From UBA940 sp031547885 (GTDB lineage Bacteria > Bacteroidota > Bacteroidia > Bacteroidales > Rikenellaceae): a DNA stretch of 64,000 nt. The position numbers were made by a program, and so were the translations under genes. Where the stretch lies: assembly GCA_031547885.1 (NCBI GenBank), contig JAVBRO010000001.1, forward strand, positions 418,012-482,011, read 5' to 3'. Positions 33,992-42,123 of the stretch are shown in pieces. The first letter of the stretch is position 1, and every line of letters starts with the position of its first letter. The notes beneath the pieces were generated by a model, which saw only the letters and a program-made list of their open reading frames with translations, was not told the DNA's origin and searched no databases.

Positions 33992-34993
33992 TCAGAACAA
34001 ATATTTTTCGGTTTTCACTTTAGTTACGAGGCGTGAAATATCGGCCCATCCTTCTTCGCCGAAGGTTGTTCCGACGACTTCGATGACTTTTCCGGCGGTT
34101 ATGGCGCCTATCGTGCCGCACTGGCGGAGGGAGAGTCCCGAGCAGAGTCCGTACATGAATCCGGCGGCGTAGAAGTCGCCCGCTCCGGTTGTGTCGACGC
34201 GGTTTGCGGCCTTCATGATGCCGACGTGGACGACTTCCGAGCCGTTCTTGATGAGCGCCCCTTTCATGCCGGTCTTGACTATTGTGAGTTCGCACATTTC
34301 GGATATCGCCTGCAGTGCGTTGAGCGGCTCTTCTTCGCCGGTGAACGCATGGGCCTCTTCTTCGTTCGCGAACAGGATGTCGACGTAGTTGCTGACCAGT
34401 CCCCGCAGGAAGTCGAGGTTCTCAGCGACCACGTTGAAGCTTGCCAGATCGATGGCCACTTTGAGTCCACTCTCCTTGGCAGTGCGGGCGGCCGACGAAA
34501 TAAGTTCGTGATTCTGCACGAGATAACCTTCGAGGTAGAGGCAGTCGAAACCCGCGAAAAGTCCGGGCGTGATCTCGGGCGCGGTCATTTCGAGCGCGGC
34601 GCCCAGGTAGGTGACCATGGTGCGTTCGCCGTCGACGGAGACGAGCGCCACGCATCGTCCGGAGTGCTCTTCACCGCGGAATATCTGCGGCCGGACACCC
34701 AAATTTATAAGCGCCTGCTCGAAGAAATCGCCCGTGGAGTCGCGTCCGACCTTGCCTATAAAGCCGGTAGGCGTGCCCAGACGTGCCATAGCGCGTATGG
34801 TGTTCGCGGCCGATCCGCCCAGCGACAGCGTGTACGGCAGTCCCGCGACCGACTTTGATATTTTCTTCTGCTGTTCGCTCCCGACGAGGCTCATACTGCC
34901 TTTCGGAAGCCCGAAAGCGCCCAACACCTCATCCGTATTAAGGTTGACAAGCATATCGGTCAGGGCATTGCCCATCCCTATCACGTTTCTCAT
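33992..34993 (-). CDS. PfkB-family kinase, adenosine-kinase-like
   Basis: The 333-residue ribokinase-fold enzyme has the N-terminal substrate loop GSAANTIRAMARLG (about residues 60-73) and the PfkB signature DTTGAGDFYAAGF (about 268-280), with the catalytic aspartate in TTGAGD. The overall sequence (GMGNALTDMLV at the start) is the group usually annotated as adenosine kinase in Bacteroidota. Ribokinase or fructokinase activity is not excluded. A promoter box lies 30 bases upstream and an E element directly follows its stop. Confidence 0.85.
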   Translation of the reverse strand: MRNVIGMGNALTDMLVNLNTDEVLGAFGLPKGSMSLVGSEQQKKISKSVAGLPYTLSLGGSAANTIRAMARLGTPTGFIGKVGRDSTGDFFEQALINLGVRPQIFRGEEHSGRCVALVSVDGERTMVTYLGAALEMTAPEITPGLFAGFDCLYLEGYLVQNHELISSAARTAKESGLKVAIDLASFNVVAENLDFLRGLVSNYVDILFANEEEAHAFTGEEEPLNALQAISEMCELTIVKTGMKGALIKNGSEVVHVGIMKAANRVDTTGAGDFYAAGFMYGLCSGLSLRQCGTIGAITAGKVIEVVGTTFGEEGWADISRLVTKVKTEKYLF

Positions 34994-35022
34994 TGGTCTG
35001 ATTGTTGTAATTACATACCCGG

Positions 35023-35030
35023 CAAAAGTA
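35023..35030 (-). promoter_or_regulatory. -7 box TACTTTTG for the PfkB kinase
   Basis: A TAnnTTTG match on the minus strand, 29 bases before the ATG at 34993. Confidence 0.5.
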
Positions 35031-35100
35031 GGTATTTTCGCAGAATATATATACTTTTGTTAAGTTATTCCGTTATCTTAAAAAACCAACTTCAGGGATT

Positions 35101-36006
35101 ATGTCGAAATACGAAGAGGAATACGACGACGATTACGGCCAGGAAGCTCCTGCCCGGTCGATGAAAGGGTACAAAATAGTGATCATCCTGCTGGCTGTGA
35201 TACTTGTGGCTTTTTCGGGACTTTACTTCTACCAGTCCGCCCAGTTAAAGAAGGATTTCGCCGTCGAGCGCGACACCCTCACCAACCGGATGATGGTCGT
35301 CCGCGCCAATCTGGAGAATCTGCAGACCACCAACGATTCGCTCAATTACAACATCTTTCTGGAGCGCGAACGCACCGACTCGGTGATGGAAGCTCTGGTC
35401 AAGGAGCGCAACATGAGCCGCGCCACGATCCGCAAATACGAGAAGGAGCTGGGCACGATGCGCGACGTGATGCGCAACTATGTCCACACTATCGACTCGC
35501 TCAACACCCTCAATCGCACGCTGATCGGCGAGAACCTTGGGATGAAGAAGCAGATCACCACGGCTAACCTTCGCGCCGATATGGCCGAGGAAAAAGCTGC
35601 GGATATGGACATCAAGATCCGGCAGGGATCGCGTGTCATCGCGCGCGACATCAAACTGCTGGCACTCAACAACAGCGACAAGGAGGTCACCCGGGTTAAC
35701 CGTGCGGCCCGACTGATGGTAGATTTCGTGCTGTCGGCCAACAACCTCACCAATCCGGGCAACCGCGCGATCTATGTGCGTATCACCGGCCCGGACGGCT
35801 ATGTGCTTGCCAATCCTTCTGCGGCGACGTTCAGTTTCGAGGGCGATCCGCTGATCTATTCGGCGATGCGCGAGGTCGATTACCAGAACAACGACCTCGG
35901 CGTTGGCATCTATTATAACGGCAGCGACGTCTCGGCGGGCAACTACCGCATCGAGGTCTATATGGACGGCATGAAGATCGGCTCGACCGAAACGATCCTA
36001 AGGTAA
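35101..36006 (+). CDS. Membrane-anchored coiled-coil protein, unknown
   Basis: The 301-residue protein starts with an acidic cytoplasmic tail (EEEYDDDYGQE), has one membrane helix (about 24-45), an extracytoplasmic coiled coil (about 50-175, many Leu/Asn heptads) and a compact beta domain (about 190-300) with VRITGPDGYVLANPS and GVGIYYNGSDVSAG. The overall plan, a single-pass anchor with a periplasmic coiled coil, recurs in Bacteroidota hypothetical proteins and suggests a structural or cell-envelope spacer role; there is no catalytic motif. It is a single-gene transcript ending in a strong terminator. Confidence 0.75.
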   Translation: MSKYEEEYDDDYGQEAPARSMKGYKIVIILLAVILVAFSGLYFYQSAQLKKDFAVERDTLTNRMMVVRANLENLQTTNDSLNYNIFLERERTDSVMEALVKERNMSRATIRKYEKELGTMRDVMRNYVHTIDSLNTLNRTLIGENLGMKKQITTANLRADMAEEKAADMDIKIRQGSRVIARDIKLLALNNSDKEVTRVNRAARLMVDFVLSANNLTNPGNRAIYVRITGPDGYVLANPSAATFSFEGDPLIYSAMREVDYQNNDLGVGIYYNGSDVSAGNYRIEVYMDGMKIGSTETILR

Positions 36007-36021
36007 TCACATACATCATTA

Positions 36022-36062
36022 AAGTACGCAGGCCGCCTTTTCCGGGCAGCCTGCGTACTTAT
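36022..36062 (+). terminator. Terminator of the coiled-coil protein gene
   Basis: A 12-bp stem (AAGTACGCAGGC and GCCTGCGTACTT) with a 15-base loop, followed by ATTAA. The poor T run leaves some doubt. Confidence 0.7.
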
Positions 36063-36085
36063 TAAGAATTCGAGCCTGCTCTAAT

Positions 36086-36239
36086 GTCATTCCGAGCGAG
36101 TGCGATGTAAAAGGCTCAATGCGGGATGAAAGGGTCTATCGCACGACGAGGAATCTACCGAATACAAAATACAAGGTAGAGATCCCTTCGTCCTCCGGAC
36201 ATTCGGGATGACACTATAAGCCGCCGTCGGCGTTCCGAC
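36086..36239. repeat. A element, inverted short A element and M hairpin
   Basis: 36086-36159 is a plus-strand A (arms GTGCGAT and ATCGCAC, loop motif GCGGGATGAAAG). 36175-36211 is a short minus-strand A whose inner hairpin is GTCC-gga-GGAC. 36216-36239 is M on the minus strand (GTCGG-AACG-CCGAC-GGCGGC), which overlaps the last codons of the mscS gene. Confidence 0.8.
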
Positions 36240-37146
36240 TTTTGACGGTAACGTCCATCTGCGGGAAGGGGAAACTGAACCCGTGTTCGGGCAGGGTCTT
36301 GTAGATGGCGGCGTTCAGGTCGTAGAAGACGCCCCAGAAATCGCCGCTCTTAACCCAGCACCTGACGGTGAGATCGATTGAACTTGCGCCCAGTTTGCCG
36401 AGGTCTACGGACGGTTCGGGGGTCGAGAGCACCCTGCCGTCGGACTTCATAATGGCCTGCAGCGCCTTGCGCACGCCGGCGAAATCCGTCCCGTATTCCA
36501 GCGATATGGTCCACTCCACTCGGCGCGTTTTAGCCGCATTGTAATTATTGACGATGCTTGTCGAGACGCTTCCGTTGGGCATGAGTATAGTCTTGTTGTC
36601 GGCGGTCCTCAGGATGGTATTGAACAGGCGTATATCCATGACGGTGCCGGCCTGCCCCTGCGCCTCGATCCAGTCGCCCACCCTGAACGGCTTCAGCAGC
36701 AGGATCATCACCCCGCCTGCGAAATTCTGGAACACTCCGCTCAGGGCCATGCCGATAGCGAGTCCGGCGGCGGCGAACAGCGCCACGAAAAGCGAGGTGT
36801 TGACGCCCAGGTAGGCGATGATTATATAGAACAGTATGAGATATAGAGTGATATTAATCAGGCTCTTCACGAAGGTACGCAGCGACGGATCGACCTTGCG
36901 TTTTTCGAAGATCCTGTTCATCACTTTGACGAGCCTTCGGATGATCCACCTTCCTACGAAGAAGATGACCAGCACGACGATCAGTTTGATGCCGAAATCG
37001 AGCATATCCTGTCCTATGGTCTGGAAACGCTCCTCCCACGACATTTTTGAAAAGACCTCTATTCTTGCGGCGGCTTTGGCCCTCATGAGGCTGTCGGCGG
37101 CGATGATCTGCCCTTCGTCGACGCCCGGCATTTGCAATGGCAGCAT
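36214..37146 (-). CDS. Small-conductance mechanosensitive channel, MscS family
   Basis: The 310-residue protein has an N-terminal periplasmic helix, three membrane helices (about residues 55-160) and the MscS beta-domain (about 165-290). The pore helix carries the alternating Gly/Ala pattern AGLAIGMALSGVFQNFAGG, and the GVMILLLKPFRVGDWI strand follows. It protects cells from osmotic downshock. The last eight residues SRNADGGL are encoded by an M hairpin repeat, so the natural C-terminus has been replaced or extended by repeat DNA. The channel core is complete. Confidence 0.92.
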   Translation of the reverse strand: MLPLQMPGVDEGQIIAADSLMRAKAAARIEVFSKMSWEERFQTIGQDMLDFGIKLIVVLVIFFVGRWIIRRLVKVMNRIFEKRKVDPSLRTFVKSLINITLYLILFYIIIAYLGVNTSLFVALFAAAGLAIGMALSGVFQNFAGGVMILLLKPFRVGDWIEAQGQAGTVMDIRLFNTILRTADNKTILMPNGSVSTSIVNNYNAAKTRRVEWTISLEYGTDFAGVRKALQAIMKSDGRVLSTPEPSVDLGKLGASSIDLTVRCWVKSGDFWGVFYDLNAAIYKTLPEHGFSFPFPQMDVTVKSRNADGGL

Positions 37147-37182
37147 ATCCGTAAAATTTTAAAATCAATCACGAATATAATA

Positions 37183-37217
37183 AAAAACCCGTAAATTCCG
37201 AAAATTCACGGGTTTTT
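37183..37217 (-). terminator. Terminator after the C11 peptidase gene
   Basis: Arms AAAAACCCGT and ACGGGTTTTT with an additional AATT/AATT pairing, flanked by A and T runs; it may act in both directions. Confidence 0.85.
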
Positions 37218-37240
37218 ATATTTTAACTGAAAGGCAGACT

Positions 37241-38473
37241 TTATTGATAGACAGCCTTATACCATGAGGTTCCGTGATACCAGGGTATCAGATCATCCTT
37301 CCCGGCGTAAGGAATGAAAGCGGTCAGTCCGGAATAGCAGTACAACCTGATTCTTCCGGCGTATCCCAGCGCGCTGTACAAATAGGGGGTGTGATCGGTA
37401 TAAGGGAGTGTTTTGAGCAGCTGGTTATAGAACAATTCGTAATAATATGTATCCCGGGCCCAGTGCCTCATATAGTCGTCCAGATCGTAAAAGACATGGT
37501 TGGGCAAACCCTCGTAATACTGTATGACGGCGGCGGTCGGGTCCACGGTATTGTAGCCTTTTATGCGGATATTCCTGACCGTTTTGGCAAGGTTTTCGAG
37601 TTCCGACGTATCGACGAGCGAAATAGTGGCGTTGGAGTTGCTGTAATGGGCCATATAGGCGGCGCACACTCCCTTGAGATTAGTCCAGTCGTTGAAGAGC
37701 ACTTTCACCACGTCGTCGTACGGAAATCCGTCTATCATGATCTCTGCAGGCGACACGATCAGATACGGCGCGAGATCGCGCATTTCATAGACCGCCTCGA
37801 CCGACCCCATAAGGCATGCGTCGAACAGCACGAAATCCCATTCCATACTTCCGACGGACGCAGCGAAGTCCGCAATATCTATCCTGTAGACATTGTTGTA
37901 TAGAGCATCCGTATGGCCGATGTATCTCGTAAGCGGATTTTCACCTATCGGCGCCCACAGATCACTGAAGCCGTTCGTTTTTGCGCGCAGCCCCGAACTC
38001 GAAATTGTGATCTCCTTGGGTACCCACCCGGTCGCATGCGCACCCAAAGCCAGCCCGTAGTGGTTCGCCGGCGCCAGTTCCCGCATCTCCCCGAGCAGGT
38101 ATTTCATATCTGCGGGATCGAGCGTGGTCTTCACATCGTCGCCTTTATAGACCCTGAGCGTATCGCACCTGTAACCTTTCGATACGGTCCTGTCCCGCAA
38201 CAGTTCGAAGATAATATTCTGCGCTATTTTCCCCTGGCTGCCCAGTACTTCACTGCAGACTATCACCCTTTGTCCTTCTATCAGCGCACCGGCGGCGACT
38301 GCCCTGGCGGCAGACTCGACGTTCTGCTTAAAATACGAATAGTTTATATTGCCGTACATTATGAACGTCTTCGGATCGTCGTCCACAGGCGGCGGCGCAG
38401 GCGGTTCTTTTTGGCCGCAACCGGCGAACCACAGTACTGCAAAGAGAAGTATTAAGGTATATTGTCTTTTCAT
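37241..38473 (-). CDS. Clostripain-related (C11) peptidase lipoprotein
   Basis: The 410-residue lipoprotein (lipobox WFAGC, about Cys19) belongs to the C11 cysteine peptidases, which cleave after Arg or Lys. Catalytic signatures are LALGAHATGW (His) and FDACLMGSVEA (Cys), with the conserved SPAEIMIDGFPY segment after it. C11 enzymes of gut Bacteroidota activate exported proteins and toxins by processing. It lies 21 bases downstream of a DUF4919 gene in the same direction. A Pro-rich stretch after the lipobox (EPPAPPPVDDDP) is a typical surface spacer. Confidence 0.88.
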   Translation of the reverse strand: MKRQYTLILLFAVLWFAGCGQKEPPAPPPVDDDPKTFIMYGNINYSYFKQNVESAARAVAAGALIEGQRVIVCSEVLGSQGKIAQNIIFELLRDRTVSKGYRCDTLRVYKGDDVKTTLDPADMKYLLGEMRELAPANHYGLALGAHATGWVPKEITISSSGLRAKTNGFSDLWAPIGENPLTRYIGHTDALYNNVYRIDIADFAASVGSMEWDFVLFDACLMGSVEAVYEMRDLAPYLIVSPAEIMIDGFPYDDVVKVLFNDWTNLKGVCAAYMAHYSNSNATISLVDTSELENLAKTVRNIRIKGYNTVDPTAAVIQYYEGLPNHVFYDLDDYMRHWARDTYYYELFYNQLLKTLPYTDHTPYLYSALGYAGRIRLYCYSGLTAFIPYAGKDDLIPWYHGTSWYKAVYQ

Positions 38474-38494
38474 AAATTCTTATCAAACAAATTA

Positions 38495-39226
38495 TTATAA
38501 TGGGATGTCGTTGAGCATCCATTTGCTTTTACGTTTCACGGGTTCCCCTTCGTAAGGTTTCCAGTAAACCCTGCTGTAGTCGAAAAAGTACCCTTTTATA
38601 CCCGACGAATTCTTGTCGAGCTGGACGTATTCGACGCTGCGGCTGCGCACCTGCCGGTTGGCGATTCTGTAGCCTTTCGACGCGATCAGGTCGTTTGCAT
38701 GAGTAAAGCGCAGTATATGCCAGGGCGAACTCTCCTTGACTCCCGAGCCGGTCGATTCTATGGCGGCGACCACCTTGCGGAAACGGTCGGCGCTGAGTAT
38801 TTCGTTCTCCATGTCGCCCAGAATACCGTAGGCGAATGTCATCATATTTATATTTCCCGGGTTGAACGGGTCGACGAGCATATTGTCCTTTGCGGCGTCG
38901 ATTATCTGCCGTGCTTCTTCCTTCGAAGGGGTCTGCGTGCGTGCGAATATTTCCAGTATGATATCCTCTCCCGGAAGGGTGGCATGCGCATCGTAGGCTT
39001 CGTCGTAGGCGTAGCCGTAATAGAGGTAGTAATAGTGTTCTTCGGTGAGAGTGAGGTCGCCGGCGAGATAGCGCACCATCATGGGCGGGTAATAGTAGGG
39101 CGAATCCGTTGAGAGGGTCTTTTCCAGAATATCCTCCTCATCGGGCACCCTTTGCGCGTACCCTTTGTTCACAAACCCTGCAGCTGCCAGCAGCGCCGCC
39201 GTCAAAAATAAGATCCACTTTCTCAT
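38495..39226 (-). CDS. DUF4919 family exported protein
   Basis: The 243-residue protein has a signal peptide (ALLAAAGFVNKGYAQ) and a body of the DUF4919 type, with a TPR-like helical middle (TYR-rich YYLYYGYAYDEAYDAH and KEEARQIIDAAKDN) and a C-terminal conserved strand pair ending GYFFDYSRVYW. The family is restricted to Bacteroidota and uncharacterised. It is the first gene of a pair with the C11 peptidase and has its own promoter 34 bases upstream. Confidence 0.8.
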   Translation of the reverse strand: MRKWILFLTAALLAAAGFVNKGYAQRVPDEEDILEKTLSTDSPYYYPPMMVRYLAGDLTLTEEHYYYLYYGYAYDEAYDAHATLPGEDIILEIFARTQTPSKEEARQIIDAAKDNMLVDPFNPGNINMMTFAYGILGDMENEILSADRFRKVVAAIESTGSGVKESSPWHILRFTHANDLIASKGYRIANRQVRSRSVEYVQLDKNSSGIKGYFFDYSRVYWKPYEGEPVKRKSKWMLNDIPL

Positions 39227-39260
39227 CCTTTGTATTTCGATATTTTCCGCAATACAAACG

Positions 39261-39268
39261 CAAAGATA
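39261..39268 (-). promoter_or_regulatory. -7 box TATCTTTG for the DUF4919-C11 pair
   Basis: Perfect TAnnTTTG on the minus strand, 34 bases before the ATG at 39226. Confidence 0.6.
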
Positions 39269-39329
39269 GTGTAAAAAAGTATAAACCGTGAGGAATGAAG
39301 AATAAAGGCGTGCGTGAGTCGAGATTTAA

Positions 39330-39499
39330 CACGGCTGGAAGCCGTGCGTCTCCCCACTTATCGAAAATCGTGAGCGCAGACGAAGACTAAAGTGGAATTC
39401 CCCATGTGCGTAGCTCAAGGGGTACCACTTTAGGCGAGGCGGAGTAGATTTTTGATGCGTGGGGCTGTTTTTTGCTTCTTTTTGGCAGCCAAAAAGAAG
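39330..39499 (+). repeat. Hairpin island with element F
   Basis: The 339-bp gap before the MBL gene holds three hairpins. CACGGC and GCCGTG pair at 39330-39346. Element F (39387-39433) has arms CTAAAGTGG and CCACTTTAG with inner CCCC/GGGG. CTTCTTTTTGGC and GCCAAAAAGAAG pair around one base at 39475-39499. Element F recurs at 54485-54597 with compensating changes, and the last hairpin resembles the T-rich palindrome that opens element E. No gene is visible here. Confidence 0.7.
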
Positions 39500-39565
39500 T
39501 TAAAAAGAATCCAACTTATTTATAGAGAGTAGTTGCCTGCCCGCAACACGGCCATGGTGAGATTT

Positions 39566-40264
39566 TTATTCCATCGGCCAGATACGGACCTCGGTATCCG
39601 CATCTTCCAGCAGTTTTTGAAGTTTCTTCAGGTCCGTCCTCTGCTCGGTCTGCCCGTAGTGGTACGGATAGAAAACCTTAGGTTTGAGGGCTTTCACCGC
39701 GCGCGCAGCCTGCTCTTCGGTCATGGTGTAAGGCTGGTTCACGGGCAGGAAAGCGATGTCTATATCTTTCAACGCCAGCATTTCGGGGGTATCCTCGGTA
39801 TCTCCGGCGAGATAGACGCGCGTTCCGCCGAAAGTCAGCACGTAGCCGTTGTCGCGCCCACCGCGCGGATGGAATTGCTGTTTGTCGGGAGAGGTATTGT
39901 ACGCAGGCACAGCCTCTATATCCATGAACGGCAGCGATTTTCGGTCACCATTAGCCATCGCCTCGCCCGAACCCAGCTGGTCGACGGACGACTTGTTGCC
40001 GATGAAGACGGTATGGGGCGTCGAAAGTTTTTCGATTGTGGGGATATCGAAATGGTCGTAATGGTCGTGCGTGACCAGGATAACGTCGGCGCATGGCAGC
40101 GACCCGTAATCGGCATTGCCCTTGACCGGGTCGGTATAGATGTGCCTGCCGTCGAATTCGAACATCAGGCTCGAGTGCGCAAAGAAAGTGATCTTCAGTT
40201 TGCCGCCGCCTCGCGTCACGACGGTATCCTGCGGGTATTTGCAGGTCTTACAGAACAGTGCCAT
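39566..40264 (-). CDS. MBL-fold metallo-hydrolase (UPF0173-like)
   Basis: The 232-residue enzyme has the metallo-beta-lactamase fold. The metal motif is THDHYDHFD (about residues 63-71, the HxHxDH set), with the further ligands in LAGDTEDTPE (Asp) and FYPYHYGQTE (His). This is the L-ascorbate-6-phosphate-lactonase/UPF0173 branch. Its substrate is unknown. I moved the start to the ATG at 40264, since the upstream extension of 18 residues crosses the promoter box. Confidence 0.85.
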   Translation of the reverse strand: MALFCKTCKYPQDTVVTRGGGKLKITFFAHSSLMFEFDGRHIYTDPVKGNADYGSLPCADVILVTHDHYDHFDIPTIEKLSTPHTVFIGNKSSVDQLGSGEAMANGDRKSLPFMDIEAVPAYNTSPDKQQFHPRGGRDNGYVLTFGGTRVYLAGDTEDTPEMLALKDIDIAFLPVNQPYTMTEEQAARAVKALKPKVFYPYHYGQTEQRTDLKKLQKLLEDADTEVRIWPME

Positions 40265-40281
40265 AGTTTTCGGTATTTTTT

Positions 40282-40289
40282 CAAATATA
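40282..40289 (-). promoter_or_regulatory. -7 box TATATTTG for the MBL hydrolase
   Basis: TATATTTG on the minus strand, 17 bases before the ATG at 40264. Confidence 0.55.
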
Positions 40290-40320
40290 GGAAAAATATA
40301 CCAACCACTTATCTCCACCG

Positions 40321-40449
40321 GTGATTTTTGTCAAAAATGGGTATAGGCAAGGCTTGCGATGTAGTTGAAACCGGAGCATACTTAACGTATGTGAGGATTT
40401 CAACTACGAGCATAACGCAGTATATACCCGTTTATCACAAAAATCGCAC
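40321..40449. ncRNA. Candidate structured element, multi-stem
   Basis: Nested pairings span the whole gap. The outer arms are GTGATTTTTG (40321-40330) with CAAAAATCGCAC (40438-40449), then GGGTATA (40339-40345) with TATACCC (40423-40429), a perfect 10-bp helix GTAGTTGAAA (40361-40370) with TTTCAACTAC (40398-40407), and an apical hairpin CATAC-ttaac-GTATG. A small hairpin (GCAAG/CTTGC, 40347-40357) sits on one side. It follows the lspA stop at once on the minus strand. It may be a 3' element or a repeat. The strand of any transcript is not known. Confidence 0.5.
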
Positions 40450-40454
40450 AAAAA

Positions 40455-41081
40455 TCACTTGAAATACTTCCATTGGAAAAAGAGCAGATAGATCACTGCG
40501 ATGGTGATGTAGCTGTCCGCGAAGTTGAACACGGGACTGAAGAAAGTGAAATTGCCGTAGCTGTCGCCCATCCACGAAAGCCATCCGGGCAGGTCGTGTA
40601 TGGTGAATAGCGGGAAATAGAGCATGTCGACCACCTTTCCGTGCAGGAATCCGGCATAGCCGCCCCCCGGGGGGAACATCGTCGCAACCGTACCGACCGT
40701 GCTTTCAGAAAAGATAAGACCGTAAAATGCACTGTCGATAATGTTCCCGAGCGCTCCGGCAAGTATCATCGATATCCCCACGACCACCCCTGTAGGCGCC
40801 TGTTTCTTGATTAGATGGCGCACATACCACGCTATGAGCACGACCGCGGCGATGCGGAAAAGGCTCAGGATAAGTTTTCCGTGGTCGCCGTCCAGCTGCA
40901 TCCCGAAAGCCGCGCCGGGGTTCTCTATGAAATTGATCTGAAACCAACTGCCGAACACGTGAATGCTCTGACCCAGCGTCATGTTGCATTTGATGATGAT
41001 CTTGACCACCTGGTCCGCCGCCAGCAGGCCGACTATCAGCCCTGTTACCGTAAGCGTTATATTTCTGCGCGATATTTTCAT
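40455..41081 (-). CDS. lspA: Lipoprotein signal peptidase
   Basis: This 208-residue inner-membrane aspartic peptidase removes the signal peptide of lipidated prolipoproteins. Four membrane helices are visible. Catalytic aspartates lie in GALGNIIDSAFYG and FNFADSYI, and the conserved NPGAAFG motif is at about residues 53-59. It is longer than the E. coli enzyme because of an insert between helices three and four (SESTVGTVATMFPPGGG), which is common in Bacteroidota. Its promoter lies in element D. Lipoproteins abound in this window, so the enzyme has many local clients. Confidence 0.95.
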   Translation of the reverse strand: MKISRRNITLTVTGLIVGLLAADQVVKIIIKCNMTLGQSIHVFGSWFQINFIENPGAAFGMQLDGDHGKLILSLFRIAAVVLIAWYVRHLIKKQAPTGVVVGISMILAGALGNIIDSAFYGLIFSESTVGTVATMFPPGGGYAGFLHGKVVDMLYFPLFTIHDLPGWLSWMGDSYGNFTFFSPVFNFADSYITIAVIYLLFFQWKYFK

Positions 41082-41103
41082 ACTAAATCCATATTTCGGT
41101 TGG

Positions 41104-41169
41104 CAAATATAGTGAAAGCCGAGAGGAAAGCCAAGTTTACTTGGGCTTTTCCGAGGCGCATCCTATATT
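41104..41169 (-). promoter_or_regulatory. Element D, second copy, as lspA promoter
   Basis: On the minus strand AATATAGGATGCGCCTCGG, the hairpin CCAAG-TAAA-CTTGG region, then CCTCTCGGCTTTCAC and TATATTTG (41111-41104). TTGG at 41134-41131 occupies the -33 place with the same 19-base spacing as in the copy at 5028-5058. The -7 box ends 22 bases before the lspA ATG. Confidence 0.65.
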
Positions 41170-41258
41170 GGCGCGTCAGCGCAAATATATGAAAAGAATC
41201 ATAAATTACGGTTACTGTCATTGCGGCTAACGAAATGAAATCCGGCCACGGGCAGGAC

Positions 41259-42080
41259 CTAAAACACGCAAGGCAGTGCCGACAACTGGTAGAACAGGGT
41301 TTTGGCAATACGTTCATGGCCGGCCGTATTGGGGTGCAGGCGGTCATTGCCGGCATTATAAAAATAGACCAGCTGCTCTTCCACCATCGGATTCAGTCCG
41401 CTCGCGGCGTTAAGGTCAATTACCGGAACGCCCCATATGTTTGCAGCTTCTTTTACCGCCCCGACATACGCATCTATATATTCGCCGCAGCCGTTCTGGT
41501 AACTCTCGTCCGGTTGAATGTTGTTTTCGCCGAAGCTGGCGAATGCGCGGTGGAGCGGCGTCAGCAACACGATCTGCTTGTCGGGGTAGAGCTGTTTCAG
41601 CCGGCTGATGCCGATGTTGATGCGCCCCCGGTATGTCTCGCCGTCCATTGAGAGTGTGCGCCTTTTTGCGGTGACCAAACCCTTCTGCTTTCCGCGGGCG
41701 GCCATCACCTGTTCATCCTTTTCAGAGTACCACTCCCCGACAGGAACCCCGGCGTTGAAGTCATTGGTTCCCATAAATACCATAATGGCATCCACCCCGG
41801 TCCCGTGCTCTTCATACAGTTGTTCGGCCTGGCGCGGAACATCGTTCCACTGCCGGCCGCTTATGCCGTACACATAGGGTGTGATACCGAGCCACTCTTC
41901 CAGAAAAGACCAGTATTTCGTGACCTTGTCGCCGAAGCTGTTTGGGTCGGTAATAGAGTCTCCGATATATGCCACCCGCTTCCCCTGCCACGGATGCTGA
42001 TCGCCGCCGGTCTGCTGTCCGGACAAAAAGAGGGGGACAAATAACAAAAGAAGGGATAGTTTCAACTTTGAATTTTTCAT
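41259..42080 (-). CDS. Secreted SGNH/GDSL hydrolase
   Basis: The 273-residue protein has a signal peptide (about 1-21) and an SGNH esterase domain. The nucleophile block I is YIGDSITD (Ser42), block III is MGTNDFNAG (Asn), and the catalytic pair is in DRLHPNTAGH (Asp and His). Such enzymes deacetylate glycans or hydrolyse lipids in the periplasm or outside. It starts 43 bases after the stop of rlmN in the same direction and may share its transcript. The substrate is unknown. Confidence 0.87.
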   Translation of the reverse strand: MKNSKLKLSLLLLFVPLFLSGQQTGGDQHPWQGKRVAYIGDSITDPNSFGDKVTKYWSFLEEWLGITPYVYGISGRQWNDVPRQAEQLYEEHGTGVDAIMVFMGTNDFNAGVPVGEWYSEKDEQVMAARGKQKGLVTAKRRTLSMDGETYRGRINIGISRLKQLYPDKQIVLLTPLHRAFASFGENNIQPDESYQNGCGEYIDAYVGAVKEAANIWGVPVIDLNAASGLNPMVEEQLVYFYNAGNDRLHPNTAGHERIAKTLFYQLSALPCVF

Positions 42081-42123
42081 TTTTATATCTGTTTTTCAGA
42101 TAATTATACGCATTTTGTAATTT

